In this document: in pieces, positions 10,859 through 24,518 of the stretch
Position numbering within the stretch: the stretch's first letter is position 1
Layout: the number at the start of each line of letters is the position of its first letter
Assembly (NCBI GenBank): GCA_035048815.1
Contig: JAUCBN010000029.1
Span: 16,484,501-16,548,500, forward strand
Direction: 5' to 3'
DNA length: 64,000 nucleotides
From: Abelmoschus esculentus
Lineage: Eukaryota; Streptophyta; Magnoliopsida; Malvales; Malvaceae
Made by a program: the position numbers and the translations under genes
Notes under the pieces: model-generated
Told to the model about the DNA's origin: nothing
Databases searched by the model: none
Seen by the model: the letters and a program-made list of their open reading frames with translations, nothing else

Positions 10859-12343
10859 ATGGGATGTTTCAACACTAAAACTTCCAAAACCTCCGCCCCA
10901 ATGCGACGCTTCTCAACGGAACCAGCGACCAAGAACCTCAAACAAGAGGTTCTTCTGCAGATTCCACGATGCACGGTCTATCTAATGGACCAAGGAGAAG
11001 CCTTGGAACTCGCCAGAGGTGAGTTCAAACTCGTACGGATATCCGACGACGACGTTCCGCTCGCCACCATCGTTAAAGTTACCGACGATCTTCAATGGCC
11101 GTTGACGAACGACGAGCCGGTGGTCAAGCTTGATTCGTTTCACTACCTGTTCTCGTTGCCAGTGAAAGATGGGAAGCCACTGAGCTACGGAGTAACCTTC
11201 GAGCTGCATGGCCATGGGAAAAGCTTGGCCTCCTTGGATTCGTTTCTGAAAGAGCACTCGTGCTTCTCCGGCGCGGCTTCGACCGGGGATAAACACGTCG
11301 ATTGGGAGGCGTATGCTCCTAGGATTGAGGATTACAACAATGTTTTGGCAAAGGCTATTGCTGGAGGTACGGGACAGATTGTTAAGGGAATTTTCAAATG
11401 CAGTAACGCATATACTAGCCAGGTTTGGTTCAGAAACTTGTAATCTAATCTTCAACCTAGCCTCTCCATATCTAATAGGGTTGTTAACTTGTTATTGCCT
11501 TACTGGCGTCTGGTTTTATTAAACAAAACAGGTTCAGAAAGGAGGAGAAATCATTCTAAATAAGCCTCCAGCAAAGACTTCTGGGATCACAGCAAGTAAG
11601 GGTAACAAAAACATGGGAGCCAACAATAACCTTAAACGGTATCTCCTGTCGATTAATAATATTTTGTGAACATTCTATTAAAAGACAACAGATGAGTGTT
11701 CATGTTATAATTTGGGTGTGACCGTGTGATGTAGTGTGAGAAATCTGTCGAAAATGACTGAAAATATGAGCAAAACAATGCTGGATATGGTTGGTGTGGC
11801 TAGTGGAACAGTGATGGGTCCTCTGGTTAATTCCAAACCTGGGAAAGCTTTTCTGTCCATGGTTCCAGGACAAGTTCTTCTGGCTTCGCTTGATGCTGTT
11901 AGTGAGTATCTAAGGTTTTTAGTGCCATTGCGTTTCGGGATTGTGCACGTTACGAACGATAATGCTAATATTTTGGATTTGGTGTTTGGCAGACAAGGTT
12001 CTTGACGCTGCTGAAGTTGCTGAAAAGCAAGCTTTATCTGCAACATCTACGGCAGCAACCAGAATGATGACTGAAAGGTACTATGACCGATGACGCCGTA
12101 ACGTATAGTTATTAGTTATGCTGTTCTTGTTTATTTTTTACACCCAAAATCGGATTTGATACGTGCAGGTACGGGGAAAGAGCAGGGCAGGCGACTGAGG
12201 ATGTGCTAGCAACGGCGGGGCATTGCGCTAACACTGCTTGGAATATCTTCAAAATAAGGAAGGCATTCACTCCGTCGTCTACTGCCACTTCGGGGTTATT
12301 GAACAATGCTACCAAGTACAACAGCACCAGGAAATCTTATTAG
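10859..12343 (+). CDS. ERD7-like senescence/dehydration-associated protein
   Basis: Five exons (10859-11422, 11532-11638, 11735-11901, 11993-12077, 12169-12343) give 365 residues with frame kept across all introns. An N-terminal plant-spartin-like region (residues about 30-170: QEVLLQIPRCTVYLMD, GEFKLVRISDDDVPLATIVKV, DDLQWPLTNDEPVVKLD) is followed by the senescence domain (about 190-350: MTENMSKTMLDMVGVASG, GKAFLSMVPGQVLLASLDAVNKVLDAAEVAEKQ). The family member ERD7 in Arabidopsis is drought- and cold-induced and binds membrane lipids. I chose the ATG at 10859 because it begins MGCFNTK and sits at the usual family position. An in-frame ATG at 10736 would add 41 residues with no family character. 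MGC is a possible myristoylation plus palmitoylation site. Confidence 0.93.
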
Positions 12344-13623
12344 CACTTTCAACTGCTTTTATGATCTTAACGTGATCTACTATTATACATAATCAGTTTA
12401 CTAATAGAGATTTTAAATATGAAAGATTGAGTTAAGTGTATTATTTTTAATTATAACCAAATTAATATAATATATAAATTTCGAGAACTAAAATTATTAT
12501 TATACCAAGTCTTGTTTTAATTTTAATGCAAAAGTAACTTTATGTAATAAAATTTTAATTAACATATTTATTTATTTCTAAATATATAATTGAGTGACTA
12601 AAATATTATTTTAAAGAAAATTTGACCTATTTGCTACTAAACTTATAAATAAGTGACGTCTAGTTGAATTTACTGAAAATAAGGTCCTTATATAATGATT
12701 TAGTGACTCAGACAAAGGATAATTATTCTCGTTCCTTAAACTGACCTTACAACACAACAGTGAAAACGCGGGCCTCAACTCATCGTCTAAAACCCAAACA
12801 TCCAGCTTCTACTCTAATATCCATGGACAGTGGCTCAGCAATGTTCCACGTTCTCGTTTCAGGCAACAACAATTCTGTGCTTATCCCTTATCCCACTCAG
12901 CAATTCAACCTCGACTCGACGACGCAATCACGATGCTGGAAAATCCCTCTATAATGAACCCTTGTTTCACTCAACAATTCGACCTCGTCAAAGCAATCAC
13001 GATGACAGAAAACCCTCAATTCAGGCAACAAGAACTCGCCGGTCTGATTTTCAACATCCAGTTTTAACATTCATTTGTTATTTTACAATAAGATTTTGAT
13101 CAAGATATAAAAAATACATTCATTTGTCATTCATAGTGCGGTTATTTTACAAAATATTTTTTTGTTAAGATATAATTCTTTATATAATAGCACAAATCAG
13201 AAGTGAAGTTACAAAGAGTTCTGCACTCGCTCTATGTAAAAAATAATGTTTCATCAACATGAGAATATGACTTTGGATCTACATGTTACCTTCTCATTTC
13301 GGATTCGATCATTCTCGTCTCTGTAAACGGACAGATTGAAGTATCTGAACCCTCAAAACTGTATAGTAGCGTTCCAATCTGCAGTATTTGAAGCCAAAGT
13401 TGCAATCATTTTCCTAGAATATTTGCATATTCAGAATGACCACGATTGAAATTACCGGTGCATGTAACTTCTACAGTTTCATAAGTTTCACATGTGTTAT
13501 TGGATCATTCCATGTATGCATGAAAAAGGAAATAGAAAATACAACCTTGCAGATATCAATCAAATCATACATTTTACGAGAGCTCGGTCGGCAGTAACTT
13601 CTGACCTTGGGCATTTTGCCCGA
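12344..13623. other. Intergenic region between ERD7-like and golgin genes
   Basis: Contains 3' flanks of two genes pointing toward each other. A more GC-rich island at about 12750-13075 could be a coding relic (listed separately). The rest is AT-rich with no recognised gene. Confidence 0.4.
12755..13075 (+). other. GC-richer island, possible coding relic
   Basis: Two related stretches (CAGCAATTCAACCTCGA... and CAACAATTCGACCTCGT..., each followed by GCAATCACGATG) lie 80 bases apart. One frame reads LDDAITMLENPSIMNP, then TMTENPQFRQQELAGL, and stops after about 50 residues. No complete protein is visible and I cannot name it. It could be a decayed exon. Confidence 0.3.
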
Positions 13624-16600
13624 TTACGGTAAGTTAGAGTTGGCAAGACCCATAGATTTCGAGAGTTCATTAGCAGCTAAAACGTCCGCTTGTTCCTACA
13701 CAACACATTTAACACAATGATTAGTGGTGTATGGGAGAAGTTTTCATACAACTAAATCACGAGGTAACTGTGCAAATGATTGGATAGCTATACCTGAAGG
13801 CGATGCAACAAATACATCAAGAACAGATGTACAAACACCTGCATTAATATTTTCCACAAAGTTATCGTAAACGTAAAACTTCTATTACACATTTCAAAAA
13901 AGAGAAGGTGAAAGTGTTCTTACGAGATAGCATAGCAAGATTATTCGAGCTGTTGGATATCGCCACAGAAATCTGGTGGCCCTGACTGCTCCTGAATCCA
14001 GAAATTTTACGGCCTTTTGTAACTGCATGAGGCAGTTTGAAACACAAATCAGAGTAAGCAAATAGGATTGTAAGTTAGTTCCGGAATATAAATGTGGCAA
14101 TACCTGTATGCTTGCAGCAGCCATGTGCCGGTGATGCACAGGAAGTGGCCTGCAGTTATTAACTAGATAAGGAAATTTGGGAAACATCAAAAGTAACCGC
14201 ATAGTAAATTTAGAGGATGCAGAACTTTCATGAAAGGCAGACAATGAAAATGTAGGATGGACAAGTAGTAATATCTCATTCATTGTTTTTTCTTTGGTTC
14301 AATAATCTACTTGTTGTTTTGCAATTATTTATTTAATTCAGAAAACGACTAGGAGAAATTATAGGCTCAGGGAAAGCTAAACAGAATAATTTGATTACAA
14401 GTGTCAAAGTCTGAGTAGAATTGCATGAATAGTGCGTTGCTCTAATTTGAAAGAATTAACCCAAGAAGTAATGCAAGAAAAATGGGCCATATCAACAAAA
14501 ACGAGCCGATATGGTTAATAAATGGATGACTTAGCTGTTTTTTACCACCTTTTTCTCATTTAGCTGCAACAACAGTATTCAATTCCAAATATGCTGATGT
14601 ATGTAAAGTGTAAACAGCCGTATCAGGAAATAAAAAAAAAAAACTGGAGCAACTGAAGACTTGGAATACTGGATAGGTTGGCAGATTGTAAAAATTATAG
14701 ATTCAAATTCAATCAAATACAACTGCAATTTACAAATCACGTTTCCTAAAAAGAAAAACATCTCAGAGAGAAGGAAATATAATTTGTTAATAGCTAAGCT
14801 AATAAAGACCACATATTTAACATTCACAATAAGATGCTAAAACATGCAGGGTGTGAGGATTGCAATCTAATAAAATGAAAAAGCATAACATACTCAAGTG
14901 CTTTGATTTCAGTGTCTTCCTCCCAGGAAGATGATGCACGCCGAGGAACTCTACTTCTTTCTACTTCAACCTGTTGATTATAATGGTACATCACAGAAAA
15001 CAAGGATACTGAATACCATAAGTTAGGACAAGAAATAGATAATCAATCTTGCTGCACAGATATCAATAAACCTGTACTTCTTGAAGTCGCTTTATTTCCT
15101 TCTCCAACTGGAACTCAGCTGCAGCTTTTTCACTCGCCATAGTTTCTAACTGTGTTTGCTTGTAGTACTGCATAATGGTGTAGCCACAAGAAGTCAACAC
15201 AAGGAAACAGATGTTATAAGGACAAGAGAAAAACAGAAATCTCAGTTTCAATTACCAATAGGTCAGTTAGTTCACGGTAGCGTTTCTCTACTTCCATATG
15301 CTCCTGAGAAAAGGCAACAACATAAATAAGGTGATGATTGGGTGGATTTAGATCATAAAACTGAATGTACAATGAGGAAATATACTCTTATGAATTTGAA
15401 TATAGAAAACAACTAACTGAATGCCACCACAATTTCAGATGAGAAGGAGATTTAAGAAATGAGATATAAACAGTAAATCAGTATCATAGCTTCTAGTTCA
15501 GGAACTTTCTCCTTGTCTGCAGACATTGATAGAGAATATGTATGAGATGTCTTGATATACTTCAGCATGCGGAATGCCATAGATGTTTTCTACAGTTAAA
15601 ATTTTACAGAAGCTTCACTCCAAGGAGTCAATTACATTTATTGTGCACGAGTATATGACAACTTTAAGGGAAGAGCAAAAAAATCAATTTACAAGTAAAA
15701 CAACAAGATGTTCTGTAATGATTTGGTACACACCATAACATCAGACAAATTTGAGGTGTTGATTGAACCTAAAGCATACAAGAGAACAAGATCATGTAGC
15801 TTGACAACTGATTATATACAGCTAGATATAGCAGAGAAGCATGAAATTTCAGACTATACCAAGTTCAACAGTCGCTAAAAATAAATACTTTCAGTTTATA
15901 CATCATCAATACAATAGACATCCATAATTTCTTTTAATTACTGCATATCAATCAAAAGGTGCATACATGTATTTGTTTAATTAAAGAAAGAAGAAAAGAT
16001 GAATAAATTTTAACAGTTACCTGACGTGAATAATGCTCAGCATCTCTCTTCATGGCGGCCATTTCAACCCTCATTTTCTGCACTTCAGTCTGCAGCCAGA
16101 CAAATTAGTCCAAGAAAACAAATTCATCGACCAGAAAAAGAAACCAGAATAATTTTGCTATAATTGTACAATGATAATTGTATTAGGAAAAGAAAAGACA
16201 TCTGATACTTGCCTCTAATGAAGAGAGCTTATTCTCAGCATCTCTTTGACCTTGGCGTGCACGCTCCACTTCTTCCTGCCATGCCTGTATCTAATTTCAT
16301 AACCTTTAAGCCACTTCCTAATACATTAATTACAGTTGGTGCAACGACGAATGACCATAGATTATGCCTATATCTAGATATTAAATGTCTTTTGAACCAT
16401 TGAACTTCAGAGTGTTATGTCATAGAAACCCACACTCCAGTAGATTACTTGATGCATTCAGATCAATAGGTAGGATGATTTTGATTTCTAGACTCTGGTT
16501 ATATGAAAAGGGTCCAAAAATATCATTAGCAAGGAAGACTTCAAATAGTTGCATCCTCATCATATTTACCTGAACCATTTGGTTGGCTTCTTCTGGGGCC

Positions 16601-19600
16601 TTCTTTTGTCCACGACGAGCACGAGCTTCCATGTCTTGCAATTCTTGATTTAGAGATGCGCACTCGACCTGATATATTGATCACTTAATCTCAAGAGCAT
16701 TTTGACTTCATATTTAGCTCAGCCAGAAAGACAAACTTTCATATAACAGGACTGTTATCATTTTTGTCTTACCTCAAGAAGTGCCAACTTCTGCTCAAGC
16801 TCGGAAGCTTTTGCTGTCCTCTCATCAGCAACCCTCTAATCAAAGAAACAAGCAGAAATTTAAAATGCTTGTTGAAATATATATAGATGTCAAGTAATCA
16901 ATGTACAGCTTCGCAGCTGAACAAGAGGCATCATATTCGCCAAAAAAACAGATAATGGTATTTTGATGTTCAAACAGTAGATCACGTACTATTACAAGAT
17001 AGATTGACAGTTTCTTAATTCAAAAGAAAGTTCTACAGAAACTAGATTAAACTAAGACTAACATCCTAATGATAAAAATATTTTCACGAAATGCATAAAT
17101 ACGGTATAATACTATTAAATTAGCAATTTCAGGAAGTGCCCTTGAGATTACTTTATCTTGATCATTAAACTCGTGGATTGCTTTTTCCTTTTTGCAACTT
17201 CAGCATTTGGTACTTGTACAGATTCATTAAATGTTAATTTATGCTTTCTGGTTGGAGAAGAGATGTGGAAAGTTAGACCAGGGGTATACTACGTTACACA
17301 ATATTTATCTTAGTAATCTCAGCTTTACCACGAAAGAAGTGCCCAAACTAAAACCATTAGTTAATATAAATGTGAATAAGTTGTAAATGATATTTTCTTC
17401 CAGAATAACATCTTAAGAAAATCCCTGAAGTCAAAAAAATTTCACCAAGCAAATTTTGATGCAAATCTCCATCACATCAAGGTGGTAACTTGAAACTGTA
17501 CCAACTTAAGAAGCATGAGGTGCTGTTTCACAATGGATTTTGAAATGAACTCCTTACATTACCTGGATCCTAGCAAGAGCTGTAGATGCCTCAACAGCTC
17601 GATGTTCCAATTCCACTTCCCTTTCCATGGCAGCCTATTCCAAAAAAAAATATATTATTAGAGTATAACTGTATAAGCAAGATAACAGTAAAGAGTAAAT
17701 AAATCAAGCTTTCAAACACAGACCATTTTGGTAGCATTATGTGCTGCACGTTCTTCTTCTGCTCTCCTCTCAGCAGAAGACAGCTCCTCGCGTAGGGCCT
17801 AACAAAGAGGCATACTAATAGATTAACAAGTTCATAATGAAACATGTGTGTGTGTATGTGAGAATACACATGCACATATATAAGCAAGAAAGAACCAAGT
17901 CTACCTGCATCATCCTCGTCTCTGTTAATTCCCTGTTTCTCATGATAGACTCCATGTTTGCCTGATGAAACACAATCAAAATTGTTAACAGACATTGCAT
18001 GGTCAAAAGGTGCAAGCCAAGAGGACAAAATGATGGCCATTGACCAAAGAGACAATGTCTAAATGTAGAAGCAAAATAAAGGAACAAAAATTTGGTAGGA
18101 GAAGAGGCAGATATGCGTACTATGGATCACTTAGCAAGTTAAGAAAAACTTATTAAATGGGATGATTTTTAGTTATAAGGGACATGAAATAAGCTCTTTA
18201 GGGTTATCTTTCATTACAAAGCATGACTAAAAGAAGTATCGGGATCTATATCGTTTCATTTAGCTTATAAAGCTATTAATAGTCAGATATACAGAATCTG
18301 CGGTGGTAGGAAATGTTTCTTTTAAGTTAAACACAAAAATTCACCTGCTAAATCAGATAATTGAAAGCTGGTATGTGTATTGCTTGCAATCTTTACAACG
18401 GCTTCTTTGATTATTTCAGTCCATAATAAGGTCTTGTAGAATGAGGGACTTTAGAGCGAATAATAACTAGTTATAGTTTGGATTAAAACCTGAAGTGAAG
18501 CCAGATTTCCTTCAGATGATGCAGCTTGTTTCTTAAGTATATCCATGGAATTGACAAGTGCCTCTATCTCAGAGTTCTTTGCTGCCAAAGCCTCAACCAT
18601 ATTTGACTCTATCCTTGTTACTTCACTCTTAGATACAGATAAATCTTGTTGCAGTTGTTTTATACGAGCTTCATACGATTTACTCAGCTCCCTCTGTCAA
18701 GGAAGCAATTTAGTCCTAAATATTATTCCTTAAGTTGCATGTGTAACAAACATGACTATAATTTGAAAATATACCCAAAAGTAGAGAAAGGATGGAACGA
18801 ATTACCTCAGCAATTAAAAGCTCCTCAAGTTGTGCATTCTCAGATTTGTACTCTTGAAGACGGGATGAAAGTCCAGCGCAAACCTAAGAATCAGTGTAGA
18901 ACAATTTATTACAAAAGCCAAATTACAAAATCAGAAAATAAAGAGAAAGAGAAGGCAAAATAAAGCACTAAAATATCTTATCTGTGAGGGCTACTTACAA
19001 GGAGGCACAAAAACATTTCCACTCATTTGCAAGTTAGGTTGGTTTCTTTTTAAAGGTTACTCTTCTCATGAGAAAAAATTTAAATAAGAACATTCTTCCA
19101 AGCAATTTAACAAAAATATTCTCAAGTTTCTGCCTAAAAGATGGATGACCATAAACATGATGCGGTAAAAGAATGTTGATAACAAATTAGATGCTTATAG
19201 AACCCATTACCATATTCAAGGAAAAGAAACAGATATGGTGACTTTATCCCAAGGGTGCAGCTTATTCTGATATATAACAAAATTATGTGAGGAAACTCCA
19301 TTTACCATCCAATTCACATATTCATTATGGCCAACTACTGAATTCTTATTTTCTATAGGTAGAACATAGGAGTGACATTCAATTCCGTTAATACAAGTTA
19401 GTTTCAATATTCGTCACAAAAAGGAAACCATTAAATTAGGAGAGCTTACTCGAGCTAGTCTTGCCTCCTTTGATTGACCAGTAGAATTGGTGGTTTTAAG
19501 TAGTCCTTGAGCCTGGACGAAACCCCAAAGGACTAGTGAAAAAGAATTCTAAATGGATGCAACATGAGCAAATTCAAGCATCAACTACAATTTCAGGTTT

Positions 19601-22600
19601 GAGTGTATTTGTCACCTCATCAAGTTGGTCCTGGACCATTTTTGGACTCCCAGAATTTTGCTCTTGTGGTTTCTTTTGATTCACAGGAGTTTCAATTTTA
19701 ACATCATCTTCGTTTAACTTAGCTTCAGAGTTAACATGAGAACTAGCAACTACATGTTTTGGCTTCTCTTGTTCAGTCTTTGAAGGGACATCTGCAGTTT
19801 GAGCTTCAGAATCTTGGCCACCATCAGTTAAATGATTTTCACCGACAACCTCAATATCTTTGGCAGCAAATGATGATGGAGGGTGCTCAACATGAACATC
19901 AGAAGCATTTTCATTGAGAAACCCTCCATTTGAAGTTGACAACGAAGCTTCTGCATTGCTGACAATTGCAGAGACTTCTTCCTGATCAACATCGTGTTTA
20001 ACCACATCGGTATCCAACGGATCAGATGAAGGAACTTTAGGGGTATCTTTCTCAATGTTGCTATACAGCTCAGGACTTGCCTGGACCATAGAATTAACAC
20101 TAGAGCTTCCCTCATGGTCAGTAGAAAAAGTACCCTTCTCTTTATCAGGTGTTACATCAGATTGTAATACTTCTGAACTTGTTTGTTTGTGTGGAGAATC
20201 ACTAGGTTTGGGAGACTTTTTTGTAGAAAGTCTCTGTTGTGCCTGAAAACAAGAAAAAACGTCTGATTAAAACTGTCTTTATGAACATATTTACTTGAAA
20301 TATAAACTTAAAGCTAATTCATGGTTGATTATTTGTAATACCTTTGCCCTAGGCTTTGTCTTTTCTGCTGAAGAACCTTGCACATTAGAAGCTATACAAT
20401 TAAAAGAGGAGAAATATGTCTGTGTGTGTTGGTGTATGTCTATGAGAGTGAGATAGGGTGAGAGAGAGACATGGATAGAGTGAGAAGGAGAGAAGCAGCG
20501 GATATTGTAATTCAGAAAATGAAAAAGAAGATAGTAGTGTTATGACAATAGACTTCTAAAATATAGAATATTATATCAAAATTATGATTTTATTTATCAG
20601 CTCATAATTCAAGTGGATATTCTAGGTTTTAGTTTTTGGCTTTTAAGATTTCAATTCTATGAAATTATTAAAGCTTGGTTACTATTAAGGTTGACATATC
20701 TAATTTTCTCATCTCAGGAAAGAAAAATCAAGTTTGAATTCTCATGGATCAAGTTTACAAAGAAGTTACACCATTTAAGAAGAGGAAAAGGAAGCATTAA
20801 AGATCTTGCATATTATTTTTATTATAAGTCAGATTGTAATTTCAGTGACAATAAATGCATTGGTACAACAATTGTTAATTATGGCTAATAAAGATCGTTA
20901 AACTGCATTTTATGTTGAGATGATATTAAAAGGAATATCTATATATTGATTTTTTTCCTACTAAGCACACAGTCCCATATGAGATCGCCATTTGAATGGC
21001 TACAAAGGCATAATACCATAATAGACACAAGCTTTCATAAACTTGGTTCTAAATTGGGCTAACACCCTATGGATGTAACCATGAAAAGGAAATTGCAAGT
21101 ACAAAAAAGACACCAAACAACATTTTTCACATCGATTTCTGCACACATATAACCCCAAGATTTTGAAATCCTTACCTAGTGACTGAGAATCAGATTGCTC
21201 CTCCGACAGTTCACTAGCAACTAGCTTTGCTCTTCGATCTACAACTTCAAATAAATCTGGTCCAAAATGAAAATTTTACCTTCAATTATTATCAAATCAG
21301 TAACAAGAAATGTGAATGCTATCTTTACTGATGGCTAGTTTGGAGGAACAATAGGGTGCAAAAGCACATGATAAGTCTTTAGACATTTTCCAAAAGTACT
21401 AATGGTTCATACCATAGACATGTCACCCCTTGCATGCCTTCATATGGACTGTTTATAGAGTATACTTAACAAAAAAGAAATGGGCAATATTTGAAAAATC
21501 AACATGCAGGGGAGACATAGATGAACCACTGCCAACATGGATGGAGCCAGAAATTTATCTAAGGGGTGTCATTTTCTTTAATGATATCTAAGAGGAGTTA
21601 ATTATTTATAAATAAAAGGGGTGTCAATTATATATATATTTAATTTTTTACATGCAAATTATATAGAAAAATATAATTTCCCAAAATTTTTGGGTGTCAA
21701 CAGACACCCCAATAGTAGTACATGTGGCTCCTCCCATGACTGCAAACCAACAAATGCATGGATCTTTCTCCTACTCATTTTTGAGGACATCATGGGAATC
21801 AAACAAAAACCAAAAACTTTAGTTTATTTTTTTTTATTTTCTATGGAAAGAACGTCGATACTTCCAAGTAACAATGAAATTCTCAAACATGGATGCACAA
21901 TCTTCCATGACAATTTTTTTTTTTAATTTTTGGGTAGATTCTATGACAATATTAAAAACTAAACAAAGAGCAACAAAGTCTGTCCCTTGTTAGAATTCAA
22001 TCATGATTTTTACTTGTCAAGTTGGCAACATTGAAAACTTAATTAAAAAGGTGCAAGATGGCAAGAGAAGATAGTATGGTTCCATCATCCATATACAAAG
22101 TACTAGAAGAACATGGTAGCAATAAGTGAAATCCTTAGCATTTAAGCAGTGATGATGGCAGCCCAGAAGGATTAAGGAAAATGTGTGGTAGCAAAGCAAA
22201 ATGATGTGGCAGTGGATTATGGCTGCAAATCTAGATGATTATGAAATAATAATATTTCAAAGGGTCTAAGTAGGCTAATGAGCAATATATATATATATGA
22301 CTAAAATGTAACTATGTATCTAAGTGAGTCGAGAGAAAAACAAAGAAGTTTGTAAGTGTGTCTAGTAAAGCTTAGCAAAGCTTTGTGAGTGTTGTTTGCA
22401 AACTAGCAGCAGCTAGTACAGTGTCAAAAATATCCGTACTAGTATATTGCTTCGTTTTAATATGTTGTGTGAGTTATGAATTATCTCCTTGTGTGAGTTA
22501 TGAATTATATCAAGTGCCCACTCTACGTTTCCAACACCCTGATATGGTATCCTAACAATCACAATATCTAAAAGCTATCAATTACCAACAGCTCTACTTC

Positions 22601-23294
22601 TTACTTAATACTAGACATCTAATAAAAAGTTCTTATCAAATTTTCTCAACTATATATGATGGTAACTAATAATAAAATGGAAAATAATGTGGATTTTGGG
22701 CTCAGAATTTCATGCATTTAACAATCAAAATGGAACTGATAACAATAATAATTTCAACACTCATACCACAATGCCAATTTCACCCAATAACTCTTTCTGT
22801 CGACCAATGTTCAGTTATAAGACCAAATAACATCACCTATACGGTATATGGATTCCTTGACATAGGCACTACCGAGAGTAGCCAGTAATTAAGAAAGAAC
22901 TATAATTCAAATCTCCAAATGAAAATCTAGCGAAAGCAAGTTCCCTTCCACACAGGCAACTAGATATTCTAAATTTATTGGAATGAATAAACATGTCATG
23001 GCCCCTCATCACGTATCTAGAGATAGCTTAATCGCGATTCACAATTTACTTCGAGCTCTATCAATTGCGAAATTAAAATTAGATCTCATAATTTTAAGAG
23101 AAGAAAAACTAAAATCCCCTTGCTCTTGAGTCAATTCAGTAAAATCTCAGGTTTTCACCTACTTCAAGGATTGAATGATTCAAAGCATTAGATCAAACCT
23201 TCAAAACTCAATTAAATATTCTAAAGTCTAAAAGCAAAAGAAAATGTAGGTTGAGAGAAGTCAGACCTTCGGCAGCTTTGAGCCACGAAGCCAT
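13624..23294 (-). CDS. GC1: Golgin candidate 1-like coiled-coil Golgi membrane protein
   Basis: Twenty-one exons were joined: 23294-23267, 21256-21176, 20391-20342, 20242-19616, 19512-19450, 18883-18806, 18693-18490, 17961-17905, 17798-17724, 17634-17563, 16835-16773, 16668-16570, 16290-16213, 16089-16021, 15303-15256, 15167-15072, 14970-14894, 14149-14104, 14022-13924, 13838-13794, 13695-13624. Frame is kept and the product is 708 residues, matching the roughly 700 of Arabidopsis golgin candidate 1. The N-terminus is MASWLKAAEDLFEVVDRRAK, the family hallmark. Residues about 53-262 are acidic and disordered. Residues about 265-610 are coiled coil (RVADERTAKASELEQKL, RARQGQRDAE). FLDSGAVRATRFLWRYPTAR precedes one membrane segment (about 664-682). 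Golgin-84-type proteins tether vesicles at the Golgi as tail-anchored coiled coils. The intron after exon 13 uses a GC donor. Confidence 0.96.
21540..21760. repeat. Probable MITE remnant in golgin intron 1
   Basis: The left side has GATGGAGCCAGAAATTTATCT and the right side has GTGGCTCCTCCCATG, weakly inverted. Inside, AGGGGTGTCA and GACACCCC oppose each other. This resembles a small inverted-repeat transposon, but the ends are uncertain. Confidence 0.35.
21988..22536 (+). mobile_element. Probable solo LTR (Copia-like) in golgin intron 1
   Basis: A 549-bp stretch begins TGTTAGAA and ends TTTCCAACA, so the ends are imperfect inverted repeats with TG...CA termini. The sequence CCCT lies directly outside both ends (21984-21987 and 22537-22540), consistent with a 4-5 bp target duplication. 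Just inside the right end is a 24-base tandem duplication around GTGTGAGTTATGAATTAT. No primer-binding site or coding region follows, so it is probably a recombined solo LTR. Confidence 0.55.
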
Positions 23295-24216
23295 GAGTTA
23301 TGAATCCAGTGAGAAAATCGTGCCCTAGTGATGGATCCACGGAGTTTCTATCCACCGGCGGCGACTGATATACTTAAGAAAATGTCGGCGAGATACAGCG
23401 TTGAAATAAGGAAGTGGTAAGGAGCTAGATCTCTGCCAATATGAAAATGAAAAATATTACGATTTAGAAATTTTGGAACATCGTTGAAGCCTCTCTCCCT
23501 CTCTGTTTTAATTAAACAATATTTGTTTTTTTAATTTTAAGGATTGCAACAAAATTCCATCCGAATTACTTAAAACCAGAAGTTAGGTTCTTTTAGGAAC
23601 TTAGGTGAGTGAGGTTAAAATAAAATTAAAATAAAGTGTAACTAAAATTATTTAAAAAATATAAAAATTTTAAAATCATTTTTTAGTGCTGAATTATTTA
23701 TAAAATATGTAAAACTTTATACACGGCGATTTTCTTAAAATGTAAAAAATCTAATATAAAAAAAATAATATTAAAATTTTTATAAATTTTAACATTTATA
23801 TCAATATTATTTTAGGTGGGTCGATAATAACTATTAAAACCCCTTAAATTTTATTTCTTTTATTGTTGACATCTCTCACTCATTGGTGTGTATTGTTCAC
23901 TACATAAGTAATGCATGTCCTATCGTTTGATATCTTTTAATCTCTAATAATTAGTATGAAATTTAATTAATTTTTTTATTGTTAGATATTTATAATAATA
24001 CGATCAATGATTCATTCGTCGAATTTTCAAAGATACAGATGAGACTTTTTAGTCCATAGTGATTCAACCAAGCTTTGGGCAAGCGGTGATATTTAAATAG
24101 GTGATTGAAAGAAAATAATTTAGAGATTTATGTTTATATATATATATATATTAAAAAATACAATATTTAGGGGATTTTAATAAAAATATATATTTTTTAA
24201 AATAGAGAAAATTTTG
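23295..24216. other. 5' flank of golgin gene and spacer
   Basis: The first 200 bases probably hold the golgin 5' UTR and promoter (CTCTCTCCCTCTCT near 23490 is a pyrimidine patch). The rest is AT-rich spacer with no recognised gene. Confidence 0.4.
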
Positions 24217-24345
24217 CACGAACCATCTAGCCTCTGTAGTTAAGTTCTTTCTATAAGTTACGGGTTCAAACATCAGTAATATCAGCATATTGATTGAGTG
24301 ATCAATTTCTAATGATTAAAAGTATACTCTAGAACAAATATCAGG
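24217..24345 (+). mobile_element. SINE copy 3 (3' part missing)
   Basis: Shares GCACGAACC-TCTAGCC with the 34750 copy, and GGGTTCAAACATCAG, TTGATTGAGTGATCAAT and AGTATACTCTAGAACA with the 8045 copy. It stops before the A-rich tail. Confidence 0.55.
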
Positions 24346-24518
24346 GATGGACGTGATAAATTTATCTTAAAATATTACTACTGCTAATAGTAATAATGGT
24401 AACAATGAAGTGGTGCGGACGAAGATGAGTTGGTGTTTTTTCCTTAACAAATGTCCGAAGATTTCCATTTTCATTTATGGTTTGAATCGAACATAAGCTT
24501 TTGGATCTAAAAGCAAAC

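Noticed and set aside
10982..11455. 157-residue minus-strand frame
   Set aside because: Antisense shadow of the first ERD7-like exon.
17591..18055. 154-residue minus-strand frame
   Set aside because: Wrong frame over golgin exons 8-10; the spliced exons in the other frame give coiled coil.
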